The notes under the pieces: generated by a model
The model's input: only the letters and a program-made list of their open reading frames with translations
Database searches by the model: none
What the model was told of the DNA's origin: nothing
Made by a program: the position numbers and the translations under genes
In this document: positions 17,734 to 27,211 of the stretch, in pieces
Layout: the number at the start of each line of letters is the position of its first letter
Numbering within the stretch: the first letter of the stretch is position 1
From: Ruegeria denitrificans
GTDB taxonomy: Bacteria > Pseudomonadota > Alphaproteobacteria > Rhodobacterales > Rhodobacteraceae
Reading direction: 5' to 3'
Assembly (NCBI RefSeq): GCF_001458295.1
Contig: NZ_CYUD01000002.1
Span: forward strand, 1-64,000
Length of the DNA stretch: 64,000 nucleotides

Positions 17734-18267
17734 ATGGCGGCATTACGAGGGCTTCGGTCCGTACTGGATTTCATTTATCTGGCAGCAGGCGTGCTGGCGG
17801 CGTTAAGCCTGATCGCCATTCTGGTTCTGATCGTGGTGCAGATGTTGGCCCGCTGGACCGGTGAAGTATTTCCCGGCGCGCCCGACTATGCCGGATATGC
17901 AATGGCTGCGGCCTCGTTCCTGGCCTTTGCAAACGCGCTGAACCGGGGCAGCCACATCCGCGTTTCCATCCTGTTGAATGCAGTGCCTGACAAATTCCGG
18001 CGCGTGTTGGAAATCTGGTGCTTTGGCATCGGAACAGCGGTCATGTGGTATTTTTGCTGGTACGCCTACCGGTTTGTTTTCTGGAGTTGGAAGTTCAACG
18101 ACGTCAGTCAGGGGTTGGACAAAACACCACTCTGGATACCGCAATCAGCAATGCTGCTCGGGGCCGTGATCCTAGCCATCGCCCTTACGGACCACTTAAT
18201 CCACGTGATATTCCGCGGCGATCACCGCATCACCCGCGATCTTGCCGATCAAAGCCACGGAGAGTGA
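17734..18267 (+). CDS. dctQ: TRAP transporter small permease subunit (DctQ family)
   Basis: The start at 17734 gives 177 residues beginning 'MAALRGLRSVLDFIYLAAG'. Four membrane segments are visible, with the conserved 'NRGSHIRVSILLN' loop of DctQ. It pairs with the DctM subunit whose gene begins 4 bp later. A longer frame from 17671 would run through the hairpin and is unlikely. Confidence 0.9.
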   Translation: MAALRGLRSVLDFIYLAAGVLAALSLIAILVLIVVQMLARWTGEVFPGAPDYAGYAMAAASFLAFANALNRGSHIRVSILLNAVPDKFRRVLEIWCFGIGTAVMWYFCWYAYRFVFWSWKFNDVSQGLDKTPLWIPQSAMLLGAVILAIALTDHLIHVIFRGDHRITRDLADQSHGE

Positions 18268-18271
18268 GAGT

Positions 18272-19585
18272 ATGGAAAACGCATCAATCATCATCCTCTT
18301 CCTCTTTGTTCTGTTCACTCTGTTGGGCTCTGGCATCTGGGTTGGACTAGCCCTGATGGGCGTCGCGTGGGTCGGGATGGAACTGTTCACCACCCGCCCC
18401 GTCGGTGACGTCATGATCACGACGATCTGGTCAGCCTCGTCCTCGTGGACGTTGACGGCGCTGCCGATGTTCATCTGGATGGGCGAAATCCTGTACCGAA
18501 CGCGATTATCCGAGGACATGTTCAAAGGGCTGTCCCCTTGGATGGCCCCCCTGCCCGGCGGTCTGGTGCATACCAATATCGTGGGCTGCACGGTCTTCGC
18601 CGCCGTGTCAGGTTCATCCGCTGCCACGCTGACCACGGTCGGCAAGATGTCGATCCCGGAACTGCGCAGGCGCAACTATCCCGAACGCATGATCATCGGC
18701 ACCCTGACTGGTGCCGCGACACTGGGCCTGATGATCCCGCCTTCGCTGACTTTGATCGTCTACGGCGTCACCATCAATGAATCGATCACCAAGCTGTTCT
18801 TTGCTGGCATCCTTCCAGGCCTGTTTCTGGCTTTCATGTTCATGGGCTATGTCGCGATCTATTCCAAGATCGGCAAAGACTGGAACCCGAACCAGGAAAA
18901 CAAGCTGACCTTTGCCGAAAAAATCAAGAACTCACGCTTCCTGCTGCCTGTGATCCTGTTGATCGTCGTGGTTATCGGCTCGATGTATCTGGGATATGCC
19001 ACCGCGACCGAGGCCGCCGCCTTTGGCGTGATCGGGGGGCTTTTGCTGGCCGCCGGTCAGGGTTCGTTGAACTGGAAGACCTTCACTGAAAGCCTGATGG
19101 GTGCCACCCGCACCAGTGCAATGATCGCGTTGATCCTTGCCGGCGCGGCCTTCCTGTCCCTGTCGATGGGCTTTACCGGCCTGCCGCGCGGTCTGGCTGA
19201 CCTGATTGCCGGATGGGAACTGACGCGGTTCGAACTGCTGATGGTGCTGCTTGTGTTCTACATCATCCTTGGGTGTTTTCTGGACGGCATTTCCTCGGTT
19301 GTTCTGACCATGGCCGTGGTCGAACCGATGATCCGCGATGCAGGGATCGACTTGATCTGGTTCGGCATCTTCATCGTCGTCGTGGTCGAGATGGCGCAGA
19401 TCACACCGCCAATCGGGTTCAACCTGTTCGTGATGCAGGGCATGACCAACCACGAAATGAGCTATATCGCTCGCGCTGCGATCCCGATGTTCCTGATCAT
19501 GGTGGTCATGGTGTTCGTGCTGATCTGGTTCCCGGAACTGGCCACCTGGCTGCCGGATAACCTGCGGCAAAGCCCCACCGGGTAG
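18272..19585 (+). CDS. dctM: TRAP transporter large permease subunit (DctM family)
   Basis: This 437-residue protein, starting at 18272 after GAGAG, has about 12 membrane helices and the DctM motifs 'SGSSAATLTTVGKMSIPE' and 'GLMIPPSLTLIVYG'. It forms the sodium-coupled channel that imports the solute bound by DctP. The BASS-type transporter gene follows after 3 bp, so the operon may continue. Confidence 0.9.
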   Translation: MENASIIILFLFVLFTLLGSGIWVGLALMGVAWVGMELFTTRPVGDVMITTIWSASSSWTLTALPMFIWMGEILYRTRLSEDMFKGLSPWMAPLPGGLVHTNIVGCTVFAAVSGSSAATLTTVGKMSIPELRRRNYPERMIIGTLTGAATLGLMIPPSLTLIVYGVTINESITKLFFAGILPGLFLAFMFMGYVAIYSKIGKDWNPNQENKLTFAEKIKNSRFLLPVILLIVVVIGSMYLGYATATEAAAFGVIGGLLLAAGQGSLNWKTFTESLMGATRTSAMIALILAGAAFLSLSMGFTGLPRGLADLIAGWELTRFELLMVLLVFYIILGCFLDGISSVVLTMAVVEPMIRDAGIDLIWFGIFIVVVVEMAQITPPIGFNLFVMQGMTNHEMSYIARAAIPMFLIMVVMVFVLIWFPELATWLPDNLRQSPTG

Positions 19586-19588
19586 ACA

Positions 19589-20509
19589 TTGAACCCGCTG
19601 CACATTGCTGCCCGCCACGGACCCTATGTACTGCTGGCGGGCCTTTTGCCGGGTCTGCTGTTGCCGTGGCTGGCAGAACCGATGCGGCCCCTGCTGCCGC
19701 CGATGGTTGTTCTGTTGCTGTTCGTCACCGTTCTGCGAATGGACCCGGCGCGCATTTTCGGATCACTGCGTGATCTGCATCGCGTCGTGGCGGCGGTTCT
19801 TGGATTGCAGATTGCACTGCCCCTGACGGTTCTGGGTGTTGGCGCCTTGGGCGGATGGCTGGACAGTCCCGCCCTGTTTGCCTTGCTGATCATGACCGCT
19901 GCCCCGTCAATTGCGGGCAGCCCAAACATGTGCCGAATGATGGGGCACCCATCTGAATACGCGCTCCGCCTGTTGGTCATCGGCACTGCGTTGTTGCCAC
20001 TAACCATTGCCCCGGTGTTTTGGCTGACGCCGCAGTTGGGCGGGTTCGGCACCGTGCTCTGGGCCGCCTTAAAACTTCTGGCTACGATCCTGCTGGTGAC
20101 TCTCGCCGCGATTGTCATCCGGAAAACACTGTTGCGAGATCCAACGCCCTCGACGGAAAGCGCACTCGAAGGCCTTGCCAACATCACCTTGGCCCTCTTC
20201 GTCATCGGCCTGATGCCCTCGGTCAGCGAGGTCGTGCTGGCTGACCCAAAACGCGCGTTTCTCTGGATCACCTTTGCCTGTGTAGCCAATCTCGGCGTGC
20301 AGATCATTTGTTTCCAGTTAACTCGATTTCGCATGCCCCCGGCCACGGCAACAGCAGTATCCCTGATCGCAGGCAACCGTAATATCGCACTGTTCTTCGT
20401 GGCTCTGGCACCCGAGATCACCGCGCCGATCATGGTCTTCATCGGAGCCTACCAAATCCCGATGTACCTGACCCCGCTGCTGATGCAGCACATGTATCGA
20501 GATCGTTAG
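19589..20509 (+). CDS. BASS-family (bile acid:Na+ symporter-like) membrane protein
   Basis: This 306-residue protein uses a TTG start 3 bp after dctM. It has about nine to ten hydrophobic helices, with 'AAPSIAGSPNMCRMMG' and 'AGNRNIALFFVALAP' resembling the crossover regions of SBF/BASS transporters. It probably moves an organic anion by sodium symport, or exports a product of the same pathway. Its link to the TRAP operon is by spacing only. Confidence 0.65.
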   Translation: MNPLHIAARHGPYVLLAGLLPGLLLPWLAEPMRPLLPPMVVLLLFVTVLRMDPARIFGSLRDLHRVVAAVLGLQIALPLTVLGVGALGGWLDSPALFALLIMTAAPSIAGSPNMCRMMGHPSEYALRLLVIGTALLPLTIAPVFWLTPQLGGFGTVLWAALKLLATILLVTLAAIVIRKTLLRDPTPSTESALEGLANITLALFVIGLMPSVSEVVLADPKRAFLWITFACVANLGVQIICFQLTRFRMPPATATAVSLIAGNRNIALFFVALAPEITAPIMVFIGAYQIPMYLTPLLMQHMYRDR

Positions 20510-21825
20510 CGGCCGATGATGATATCAGCGCAAAGGCCACCCAAACTTTCACTCTTGCCTAAACGCACCACGCCACCATGCGCCCGCGCAATGTCCGAGA
20601 CGATGGCAAGACCCAGCCCCACTCCGCTGCCCTGGTTCTGATTGCGTGCCGGATCAAGACGCGAGAATGGCTTGACCGCTTCTGCCCGCTGTTCGGGCGG
20701 AATTCCCGGCCCGTCATCCTCGACCCGGATACGTAAGGATTTGGGCGTAATCGACAGGCTGACATCCGCGCGACTTCCATACCGCACGGCGTTTCCAATC
20801 AGATTCTCTACCGCGCGCCTAATGGCAGTGGGGCGCAGCATAGCTTTTCCTTCCCCCTCGACCGAGATCAGTTCAGCCTCATATCCGGCCCGGCGCGCGT
20901 CCTTGACAATTAGTTCCAACAAAACTTTGGGATTGACAGTTTCCGAAGCGCCTTCGACCGCCCCGCGCGAGAATTCAAGGAACGCATCCAGCAGCAATTG
21001 CATCTCGTCGACGTCCTGCTGCAATGGGGCGGCTTCCTCTTCAGGCAGCATCGACAAGCCCAGCTTCAGACGCGTTAACGGAGTGCGCAAGTCATGACTG
21101 ACCCCAGACAGCATCATAGTGCGTTGCTCCATCTGGCGTTCGATACGGGCGCGCATATCCAAAAACGCACTGCCCGCCGCGCGTACCTCGATGGCCCCAC
21201 CGGGGGAATACGGCACCACTCGGCCGCGACCAAAGGCCTGTGCAGCCTCGGCCAGACGCGTGATCGGACGCAGTTGATTGCGCATATACAGGAACGAAAT
21301 TGTCGTCATGACGACCGCAAAGAACACCATCGTCACGATCAGCTGATGCGGCGCGACCGGAGAGAGGCGGCGGCGATCAAATGTTAGCTGCAAGACCCCA
21401 ATATCCGTCTGCAGGTACAATCGCGCCTCTTGTCCGCTGGGCAAAGCAACTGCCGTCAGATCCGGCAGCAACGCCCGTAAATCGGCTTCAACCTGCGGCG
21501 CGATGAAATCATACCAGCGACGCCGTCCGATCGCCGGTTCTTCGTTGATGGCCAGAAACCGGGCCTTCATATCGAGCGCCTGAAGATCAGGTCGGACAGC
21601 CGCCAGCGCTTGCTGCTGGGTTTCCGTCTCTTCCATGACATCGGTTACCAATGTCACCTCGCGCGAAGCGGCGCGGGTCATCTGCGCGGTGACATCTTCC
21701 AGATGTTTTTGCAGGAAGGCGATTCCCACCACCAACAACACAACGACCACTGGCAGGACCAGAATCAGCGCAGCACGGACATAGAGGCTGCGCGGCATAT
21801 AGTGTTTGAGCCATAGCGCGGACAT
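20506..21825 (-). CDS. EnvZ-like sensor histidine kinase
   Basis: This 439-residue protein has two membrane helices (about residues 16-38 and 162-181) around a periplasmic sensor region of about 120 residues. A HAMP linker, a HisKA domain with His244 in 'GVSHDLRTPLTRLKLG', and an ATPase domain ('NLIGNAVRYG', 'DDGPGIPPE', 'GSGVGLGLAIV') follow. No response regulator is adjacent, so its partner lies elsewhere. The EnvZ likeness suggests an OmpR-type partner. It overlaps the 3' end of the BASS gene by 4 bp. Confidence 0.85.
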   Translation of the reverse strand: MSALWLKHYMPRSLYVRAALILVLPVVVVLLVVGIAFLQKHLEDVTAQMTRAASREVTLVTDVMEETETQQQALAAVRPDLQALDMKARFLAINEEPAIGRRRWYDFIAPQVEADLRALLPDLTAVALPSGQEARLYLQTDIGVLQLTFDRRRLSPVAPHQLIVTMVFFAVVMTTISFLYMRNQLRPITRLAEAAQAFGRGRVVPYSPGGAIEVRAAGSAFLDMRARIERQMEQRTMMLSGVSHDLRTPLTRLKLGLSMLPEEEAAPLQQDVDEMQLLLDAFLEFSRGAVEGASETVNPKVLLELIVKDARRAGYEAELISVEGEGKAMLRPTAIRRAVENLIGNAVRYGSRADVSLSITPKSLRIRVEDDGPGIPPEQRAEAVKPFSRLDPARNQNQGSGVGLGLAIVSDIARAHGGVVRLGKSESLGGLCADIIIGR

Positions 21826-21869
21826 GCGCTAAACCTAACGGGCTGTTACGACAAGAGAAAGAGCACAGA

Positions 21870-22784
21870 ATGCAGGCGCCTGACGATTTCAACCCGCCCG
21901 CTGGCCCGGCGGTTGAATTACAGCCGGGATTACGGCGCGTTCTGGCGCCGAATCCCTCGCCCATGACCTATCGCGGGACCAATTCCTATCTATTGGGCAC
22001 AGGTGAGCTTGCCGTGATCGATCCCGGACCGCTCAACGACCGGCACTTGGACGCGATTCTTGCGGCGGTGCAGCCGGGACAGCGGATCAGCCACATCATC
22101 GTCACACACAGCCATCTGGATCACTCACCGCTGGCGTGCGCCCTGGCGGATCACACGGGCGCCCCGATTCTGGCCTTTGGTGGGCCCGAGGCCGGGCGCA
22201 GCACGGTCATGACCAAATTGGCCGAGGGTGGGTTAGCAGGCGGAGGTGAAGGCATCGACACTACTTTCCGCCCTGATATCGAATTACCCGATGGTGCGAT
22301 GATCACCGGTGAAGGCTGGCAGCTTGAGGTGATTCACACTCCCGGTCATCTGGGGAACCATATCGCGCTTGGCTGGGATCACGTCTGTTTCACCGGCGAT
22401 CACGTCATGGGCTGGGCCAGTTCACTGGTCTCCCCCCCGGACGGTGACCTGACGGAATTCATGGCGGCCTGCCATCGTCTGCGGTCACGCGACTGGTCCG
22501 TCTTTCACGCTGGGCACGGAGCTCCAATTAACGACCCCTTAGCACGATTGGACTGGCTGATCGATCACCGCCTGACACGTGAGGCTCAAATTCTGTCCGC
22601 ACTCGAGGACAGCCCCGGCACCGCCCGAAACCTGGCTGAGCGTATCTACACGGAGACACCGGCCGCTCTGCTGCCTGCTGCTGAAAGAAACGTGTTCGCT
22701 CATCTGATTGATCTGGTTGGAAAATCGCAGGTCACGCCCGAAGGAAAACTGTCTGCGGATGCCCGGTTCCACAAGCAATCCTGA
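21870..22784 (+). CDS. MBL-fold metallo-hydrolase (LACTB2/glyoxalase II-like)
   Basis: This 304-residue protein has the zinc motif 'THSHLDHSPL' (HxHxDH), further ligands in 'HTPGHLGNH' and 'CFTGDHVMG', and the late 'HAGHG'. A short helical C-terminal domain (about residues 225-300) follows, as in the LACTB2-like group, some of which are nucleases or thioesterases. It begins about 45 bp from the divergent sensor kinase gene. The substrate cannot be told. Confidence 0.8.
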   Translation: MQAPDDFNPPAGPAVELQPGLRRVLAPNPSPMTYRGTNSYLLGTGELAVIDPGPLNDRHLDAILAAVQPGQRISHIIVTHSHLDHSPLACALADHTGAPILAFGGPEAGRSTVMTKLAEGGLAGGGEGIDTTFRPDIELPDGAMITGEGWQLEVIHTPGHLGNHIALGWDHVCFTGDHVMGWASSLVSPPDGDLTEFMAACHRLRSRDWSVFHAGHGAPINDPLARLDWLIDHRLTREAQILSALEDSPGTARNLAERIYTETPAALLPAAERNVFAHLIDLVGKSQVTPEGKLSADARFHKQS

Positions 22785-22822
22785 CCCGCCAGAACTTTTT
22801 TGCGAAAACGTCAAATTCCCCT

Positions 22823-22852
22823 CTGGACGAAAAAAATCGGGATTGTTATACG
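22823..22852 (+). promoter_or_regulatory. Promoter of the first tRNA-Asn gene
   Basis: CTGGAC (22823-22828) and TATACG (22847-22852) are separated by 18 bp, and the tRNA starts 10 bp after the -10 box. The same boxes, spacing and flanking 'CCCTCTGGACG' occur before the second tRNA gene. Confidence 0.6.
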
Positions 22853-22861
22853 GCCCTCAGT

Positions 22862-22936
22862 TCCGGCGTAGCTCAGCGGTAGAGCAGTTGACTGTTAATC
22901 AATTGGTCGTAGGTTCGATCCCTACCGCCGGAGCCA
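22862..22936 (+). tRNA. tRNA-Asn(GTT)
   Basis: The full cloverleaf is visible: acceptor TCCGGCG/CGCCGGA, D arm, anticodon loop CTGTTAA with anticodon GTT, T arm GGTTCGATCC, discriminator G and an encoded CCA end. It is identical to the second copy at 23067. Confidence 0.97.
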
Positions 22937-23025
22937 ATTCTTTCCTGTTTTACCATCAGCCGCTGGCCCTCCTAGCCTTGCGTATTGTGGTCCAAGATTT
23001 TTCGTCGAAAAATGTTCGTCGCCCT

Positions 23026-23055
23026 CTGGACGCCGTAAGAACAGGTTGCTATACG
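23026..23055 (+). promoter_or_regulatory. Promoter of the second tRNA-Asn gene
   Basis: CTGGAC (23026-23031) and TATACG (23050-23055), 18 bp apart, repeat the arrangement before the first tRNA gene, so each copy has its own promoter. Confidence 0.6.
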
Positions 23056-23066
23056 GCGCGAACCGT

Positions 23067-23141
23067 TCCGGCGTAGCTCAGCGGTAGAGCAGTTGACTGT
23101 TAATCAATTGGTCGTAGGTTCGATCCCTACCGCCGGAGCCA
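23067..23141 (+). tRNA. tRNA-Asn(GTT), second copy
   Basis: It is identical to the tRNA at 22862 over all 75 bases including CCA. The two copies are separated by 130 bp that includes a duplicated promoter. Confidence 0.97.
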
Positions 23142-23158
23142 ATTCCCTTCTTTGAAAA

Positions 23159-24778
23159 TCAGCCAGCCAAGGCGTCCGCAAAATCTGCGCGCAGGTTCCG
23201 TTTCAGCACCTTGCCCGTGGCGTTCAGCGGCAAGGCGTCGACAAACACTACTTTGTCGGGCACCTGCCATTTGGCGATTTTATCGTCATAAAATGCCAAA
23301 ATCTCATCTTTGGTGGGGTCTTCCCCTTCGGCCCTGACAGCCACTAAAAGTGGGCGTTCGCCCCACTTAGGATGCGGCACCCCCACCACTGCGGCCGTCG
23401 CCAGTTTGGGATGAGCTACAGCGATGTTTTCTAGCTCAACCGAACTGATCCATTCGCCCCCGGATTTTATTATGTCCTTGGATCGGTCGCGGATGGTCAT
23501 ATAGCCGTCGGGGTCCAGCGTTGCGACATCACCGGTGGCAAACCACCCATCCTGCAGCAAATCCTCACTCTGCATCTGAAAATAGCTGTCCAGAACCCAT
23601 GGGCCACGCACCAGCAGATCGCCCTGCGTCTCACCGTCATGCGGCAGGTCATTGCCGTCGTCATCGACGATTTTCAGATCGACCCCATAGCAAGGCCGCC
23701 CCTGACTTTCCCTCAGCTTGTGCTGATCTTCCAATGGTAACTTGTGGTGTTTTGCAAGCGGCTGGTTGGCAGTTCCCAACGGGCTCATCTCGCTCATCCC
23801 CCAGGCGTGGACGGTATCAACGCCATAGCTCTCGCGGAAGGTTTCGATCATCGAAGGCGGACACGCAGCCCCGCCAATCACAGTCCGCTGCAGGCTGGCC
23901 AGTTTGCTTCCCGATTGCTCTGCAGAGGCCAGCAACCCCTGCCAGATTGTCGGCACGCCCATGGCCAGAGTAACACCATAGGTGTCGATCAGATTCACCA
24001 GCGCTTCACCATGCAAGCCCGGCCCCGGCAGCACCATACACGACCCAGACATTGCACAGGCATATGGTGACCCCCAGGCATTTACGTGGAACATCGGAAC
24101 CACCGGCATCACCACATCCATCGCTGAAAATCCGATAACGTCGCGCGTGTTCGATCCGAAACTGTGGAGCACGGTCGAACGATGCGAATACAACACTCCT
24201 TTAGGGTTCCCGGTCGTACCGGATGTATAACACAGGCCGGATGCAGTGTTTTCGTCTAAGCTGGGCCATTCAAAATCAGCCGCGCCGGTTTCGATCAGGT
24301 CATCGTAAAATTGCACGTTAGGTATCTGCGCGATGGCATCGTCGTTTCTTGGGCCCATCAGGACGAAATGTTCTACATCGGGCAAATGCTCGTGCAGAGC
24401 CGCGACCAGGGGGATAAAGGTCGCGTCAAAGAACAGAGCCCGGTCCTGCGCATGGTTGATAATATAGGTCAGCTGTTCGGGAAACAGACGCGGGTTCACT
24501 GTGTGGCAGACAAACCCGGCACCCGAAGTCGCATAGTAGATTTCGAGATGCCGCCGGTTATTCCAGGCCAGCGTGCCAATCCGCGCCTGTGACTCCAGCC
24601 CTAACTTTGAAAGCGCTGAGGCAAGTTTCCGTGCGTTTTCTGCCACTTGCGACCAGCTACTCTGGGTCACAGCGCCATCTGTTTCAACCGAATAAATCTC
24701 GGTCTGACCATGAAAACGGTCGGCATGATCAATCAGCGACGAAATCAGCAAAGGCTGCGTCATCATCTGTCCCAGCAT
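23159..24778 (-). CDS. dmdB: 3-methylmercaptopropionyl-CoA ligase (DmdB)
   Basis: The start at 24778 has GGGAGG 7 bp upstream and gives 539 residues beginning 'MLGQMMTQPLLISSLIDHA', matching the length and N-terminus of roseobacter DmdB as I recall it; a longer frame to 24862 is unlikely. Adenylate-forming motifs are 'CYTSGTTGNPKG', 'AWGMSEMSPLG', 'GWFATGDVA' and the catalytic lysine in 'NATGKVLKRNL'. It ligates CoA to 3-methylmercaptopropionate in DMSP demethylation, and the family also accepts short and medium fatty acids. dmdA, dmdC and dmdD are not in the window. Confidence 0.85.
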   Translation of the reverse strand: MLGQMMTQPLLISSLIDHADRFHGQTEIYSVETDGAVTQSSWSQVAENARKLASALSKLGLESQARIGTLAWNNRRHLEIYYATSGAGFVCHTVNPRLFPEQLTYIINHAQDRALFFDATFIPLVAALHEHLPDVEHFVLMGPRNDDAIAQIPNVQFYDDLIETGAADFEWPSLDENTASGLCYTSGTTGNPKGVLYSHRSTVLHSFGSNTRDVIGFSAMDVVMPVVPMFHVNAWGSPYACAMSGSCMVLPGPGLHGEALVNLIDTYGVTLAMGVPTIWQGLLASAEQSGSKLASLQRTVIGGAACPPSMIETFRESYGVDTVHAWGMSEMSPLGTANQPLAKHHKLPLEDQHKLRESQGRPCYGVDLKIVDDDGNDLPHDGETQGDLLVRGPWVLDSYFQMQSEDLLQDGWFATGDVATLDPDGYMTIRDRSKDIIKSGGEWISSVELENIAVAHPKLATAAVVGVPHPKWGERPLLVAVRAEGEDPTKDEILAFYDDKIAKWQVPDKVVFVDALPLNATGKVLKRNLRADFADALAG

Positions 24779-24865
24779 GGGCGTCCTCCCTATGGCGGTG
24801 CCAATTTTGCCCGCAAACGCATCGGGCGGTTTGGCTTTTCCTTGGGTGAGCCTGCCAAGCATTTA

Positions 24866-24878
24866 ATTGTCTGACAAT
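24866..24878. promoter_or_regulatory. Possible GntR/FadR-type operator upstream of dmdB
   Basis: ATTGTC-T-GACAAT is a perfect 13-bp palindrome about 90 bp upstream of the dmdB start. Its core TTGTCTGACAA fits the TNGTNNNACNA consensus of FadR-subfamily GntR regulators. No GntR gene lies in the window. Confidence 0.4.
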
Positions 24879-24923
24879 AAAAGAATGCAGCCTGCCGTGG
24901 CGACAGGTCTTAAAACCAGACTG

Positions 24924-26534
24924 TCATTCCCGGTGACGTAAGGCGTAGGCGACCAATGAAGCGGTCGAGCCATCCTTACCATCGGCGCCTTCCTCACCAT
25001 CCACAATTGGACCCAGCGAGGTGGCCAGCTCTTTGCCAAGCTCTACCCCCCATTGGTCGAACGAATTGATCCCCAATAGGACCCCTTCGACAAATACCCG
25101 GTGTTCGTACAATGCGATGATCTGGCCCAGCACAAAGGGTGTAAGTTGTGGATAGATCAGGGTCGTAGAAGGGCGGTTGCCCGGGAACACGCGATGTCGG
25201 GCTTGCCGTTCCAGTTCATCACCGACCAGCCCTTGATCGGCCATACGCTGCCGCGCTTCGTCTAGCGACCGGCCGCGCATCAGCGCCTCGGACTGGGCCA
25301 GACAATTGGCCAGTAAAAGACGATGATGGTGGGTAAGTTCGGGCTCATGCCCTTCGACGCCCACCATGAATTCACAAGGGATCACGTCCGTGCCCTGATG
25401 GATCAGCTGATAAAAGGCGTGCTGGCCATTGGTACCCGGCTCACCCCAAACAACCGGGCCAGCGGGCACGGTCAAGGAGCTGCCGTCCATCGCTACGGAC
25501 TTGCCGTTCGATTCCATCTCAAGCTGTTGAAAATAGGCGGGAAGACGCACCAACCGCTGTTCATAGGGCAGAACAGCACGGCTGGCATATCCCAAAACCT
25601 GACGGTGCCAGACGCCAACCAAGGCCAACATGACCGGCATATTCTCGGCCCAGTCCGCAGCGCGGAAATGGGCGTCCATCGCCTGTCCGCCGCGCAGAAA
25701 TGCGTCAAAAGCATTCGATCCGACCGCGATCATCACAGGTAAACCTACCGGCCCCCAGACCGAGTACCGCCCGCCGACCCAGTCGGCGAAACCAAACACA
25801 CGCTCTTTGGGGATACCGAAGGTTTCGGTCTTGTCCACCGCACTAGATACGGCGGCAAACTGCTTTCCCGGATCGCCGCCACCCTCCAACATCCACGCGC
25901 GTGCGGTGCGGGCGTTGGTCATTGTCTCAATCGTGGTAAAGGTCTTCGAAGCCACGATGACAAGCGTCCGCGTCGGATCAAGCAGACGTAAAGTATCCGC
26001 AATATGCGCGCCATCCACGTTCGATACATAGTGCAGGTTCGGACCGTCGTGATACGGGGCCAACGCATGCGTTGCCATCACGGGCCCGAGGTCCGAGCCG
26101 CCGATTCCAATATTCACCACGTCGGTAAAGTTGCCCCCTGCCCCGGAAATCGCACCGCCGCGCACCTCTTCGGAAAAAACGCGCATCCGTTGCAGCGTGT
26201 CCAGTACATCGGGCATTACATCTAGCCCATCGACCTCGACCGGGCCGCCATCCAGATTCCGCAACGCGGTGTGCAATACCGCGCGCCCTTCGGTTACGTT
26301 GATCTTGGCACCCGAAAACATGGCGTCGCGCCGTTCGGCCAGAGCAGCCGCATCGCATAGCGCGATCAAAGCGTCGCGGACATTCGCATCAACGAGGGTT
26401 TTCGAGTAGTCAAAAAGCAGATCACCGGTTGAGGCCGAAAACCCTTGCGCCCGGTTCGCATCGTTCTGGAACAACCCCAGTATGGATTGCTCTTCTCGGT
26501 CCGCCGCCAGTGCGCTGAGCGTCTCAAGTTTCAT
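24924..26534 (-). CDS. pgi: Glucose-6-phosphate isomerase
   Basis: This 536-residue protein has the PGI signatures '[17 protein letters not shown]' and '[15 protein letters not shown]', with the catalytic Glu and Lys regions in '[11 protein letters not shown]' and the second signature. It interconverts glucose-6-phosphate and fructose-6-phosphate. It starts 5 bp after the stop of pgl, as the last gene of zwf-pgl-pgi. In roseobacters this cluster usually feeds the Entner-Doudoroff route. Confidence 0.95.
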   Translation of the reverse strand: MKLETLSALAADREEQSILGLFQNDANRAQGFSASTGDLLFDYSKTLVDANVRDALIALCDAAALAERRDAMFSGAKINVTEGRAVLHTALRNLDGGPVEVDGLDVMPDVLDTLQRMRVFSEEVRGGAISGAGGNFTDVVNIGIGGSDLGPVMATHALAPYHDGPNLHYVSNVDGAHIADTLRLLDPTRTLVIVASKTFTTIETMTNARTARAWMLEGGGDPGKQFAAVSSAVDKTETFGIPKERVFGFADWVGGRYSVWGPVGLPVMIAVGSNAFDAFLRGGQAMDAHFRAADWAENMPVMLALVGVWHRQVLGYASRAVLPYEQRLVRLPAYFQQLEMESNGKSVAMDGSSLTVPAGPVVWGEPGTNGQHAFYQLIHQGTDVIPCEFMVGVEGHEPELTHHHRLLLANCLAQSEALMRGRSLDEARQRMADQGLVGDELERQARHRVFPGNRPSTTLIYPQLTPFVLGQIIALYEHRVFVEGVLLGINSFDQWGVELGKELATSLGPIVDGEEGADGKDGSTASLVAYALRHRE

Positions 26535-26539
26535 AGCGT

Positions 26540-27211
26540 CTACTCCGCCCAGTGTACGGTCATACCGCTTAGTACCGCTGCGATGGGGGCTTCTTCTGGT
26601 GGCAGGGACATGGCCCGTTCCAGCGCATCCCGTTTCGCGCTTCCGAAAATGATCAGGTGTTTCGACAAAGCCCCATCCAGAACGGGCGCGGTCAATGTAA
26701 TGCGGGCTTCGGGCTGAACTTCGGTTCGCGCCACAGCCAGAGGGCGCGCGTGACTGTCCAAGGCGGCCTCAAGCCCGTCCATACCGGGGAAAAGGGATGC
26801 AGTATGCATGTCTTCCCCCATTCCCAACACCAGCACCGACAAGGGCCGGATCGGGGTGATCAGGCTTTCGATTTCGGGCAATACATCCTCGGGGTCCTTT
26901 CCCGGAACGTACAGAGGAAAATATTGCGCCACAGCGGCCCGATTGGTCAGTAACCGCTCGCGGATCAGGCGTTCATTCGAACGTTCATGATCACCCGGCA
27001 CACAGCGTTCATCGGTTGGCAAAACCCGCACCCGATCCCATTCCAGATCCGCCGCGCACAAAACGTCAAACATCGGACCCGGCGTGGTGCCTCCGGGAAC
27101 GACCAACGAGGCGATATCGTGATGCAGCAAGGCAGATTCCAGTTCCCCTGCCAGAACGTTTGCAACGTCGATCGCCAGCATATCCCGGTCGGCGTATTCC
27201 TGTATATTCAT
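26540..27211 (-). CDS. pgl: 6-phosphogluconolactonase
   Basis: This 223-residue protein carries the 'PTDERCVP' and '[14 protein letters not shown]' motifs of the Pgl/DevB family. It hydrolyses 6-phosphogluconolactone in the cytoplasm. It overlaps the zwf stop by 4 bp and precedes pgi by 5 bp, so the three are one transcript. Confidence 0.92.
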   Translation of the reverse strand: MNIQEYADRDMLAIDVANVLAGELESALLHHDIASLVVPGGTTPGPMFDVLCAADLEWDRVRVLPTDERCVPGDHERSNERLIRERLLTNRAAVAQYFPLYVPGKDPEDVLPEIESLITPIRPLSVLVLGMGEDMHTASLFPGMDGLEAALDSHARPLAVARTEVQPEARITLTAPVLDGALSKHLIIFGSAKRDALERAMSLPPEEAPIAAVLSGMTVHWAE

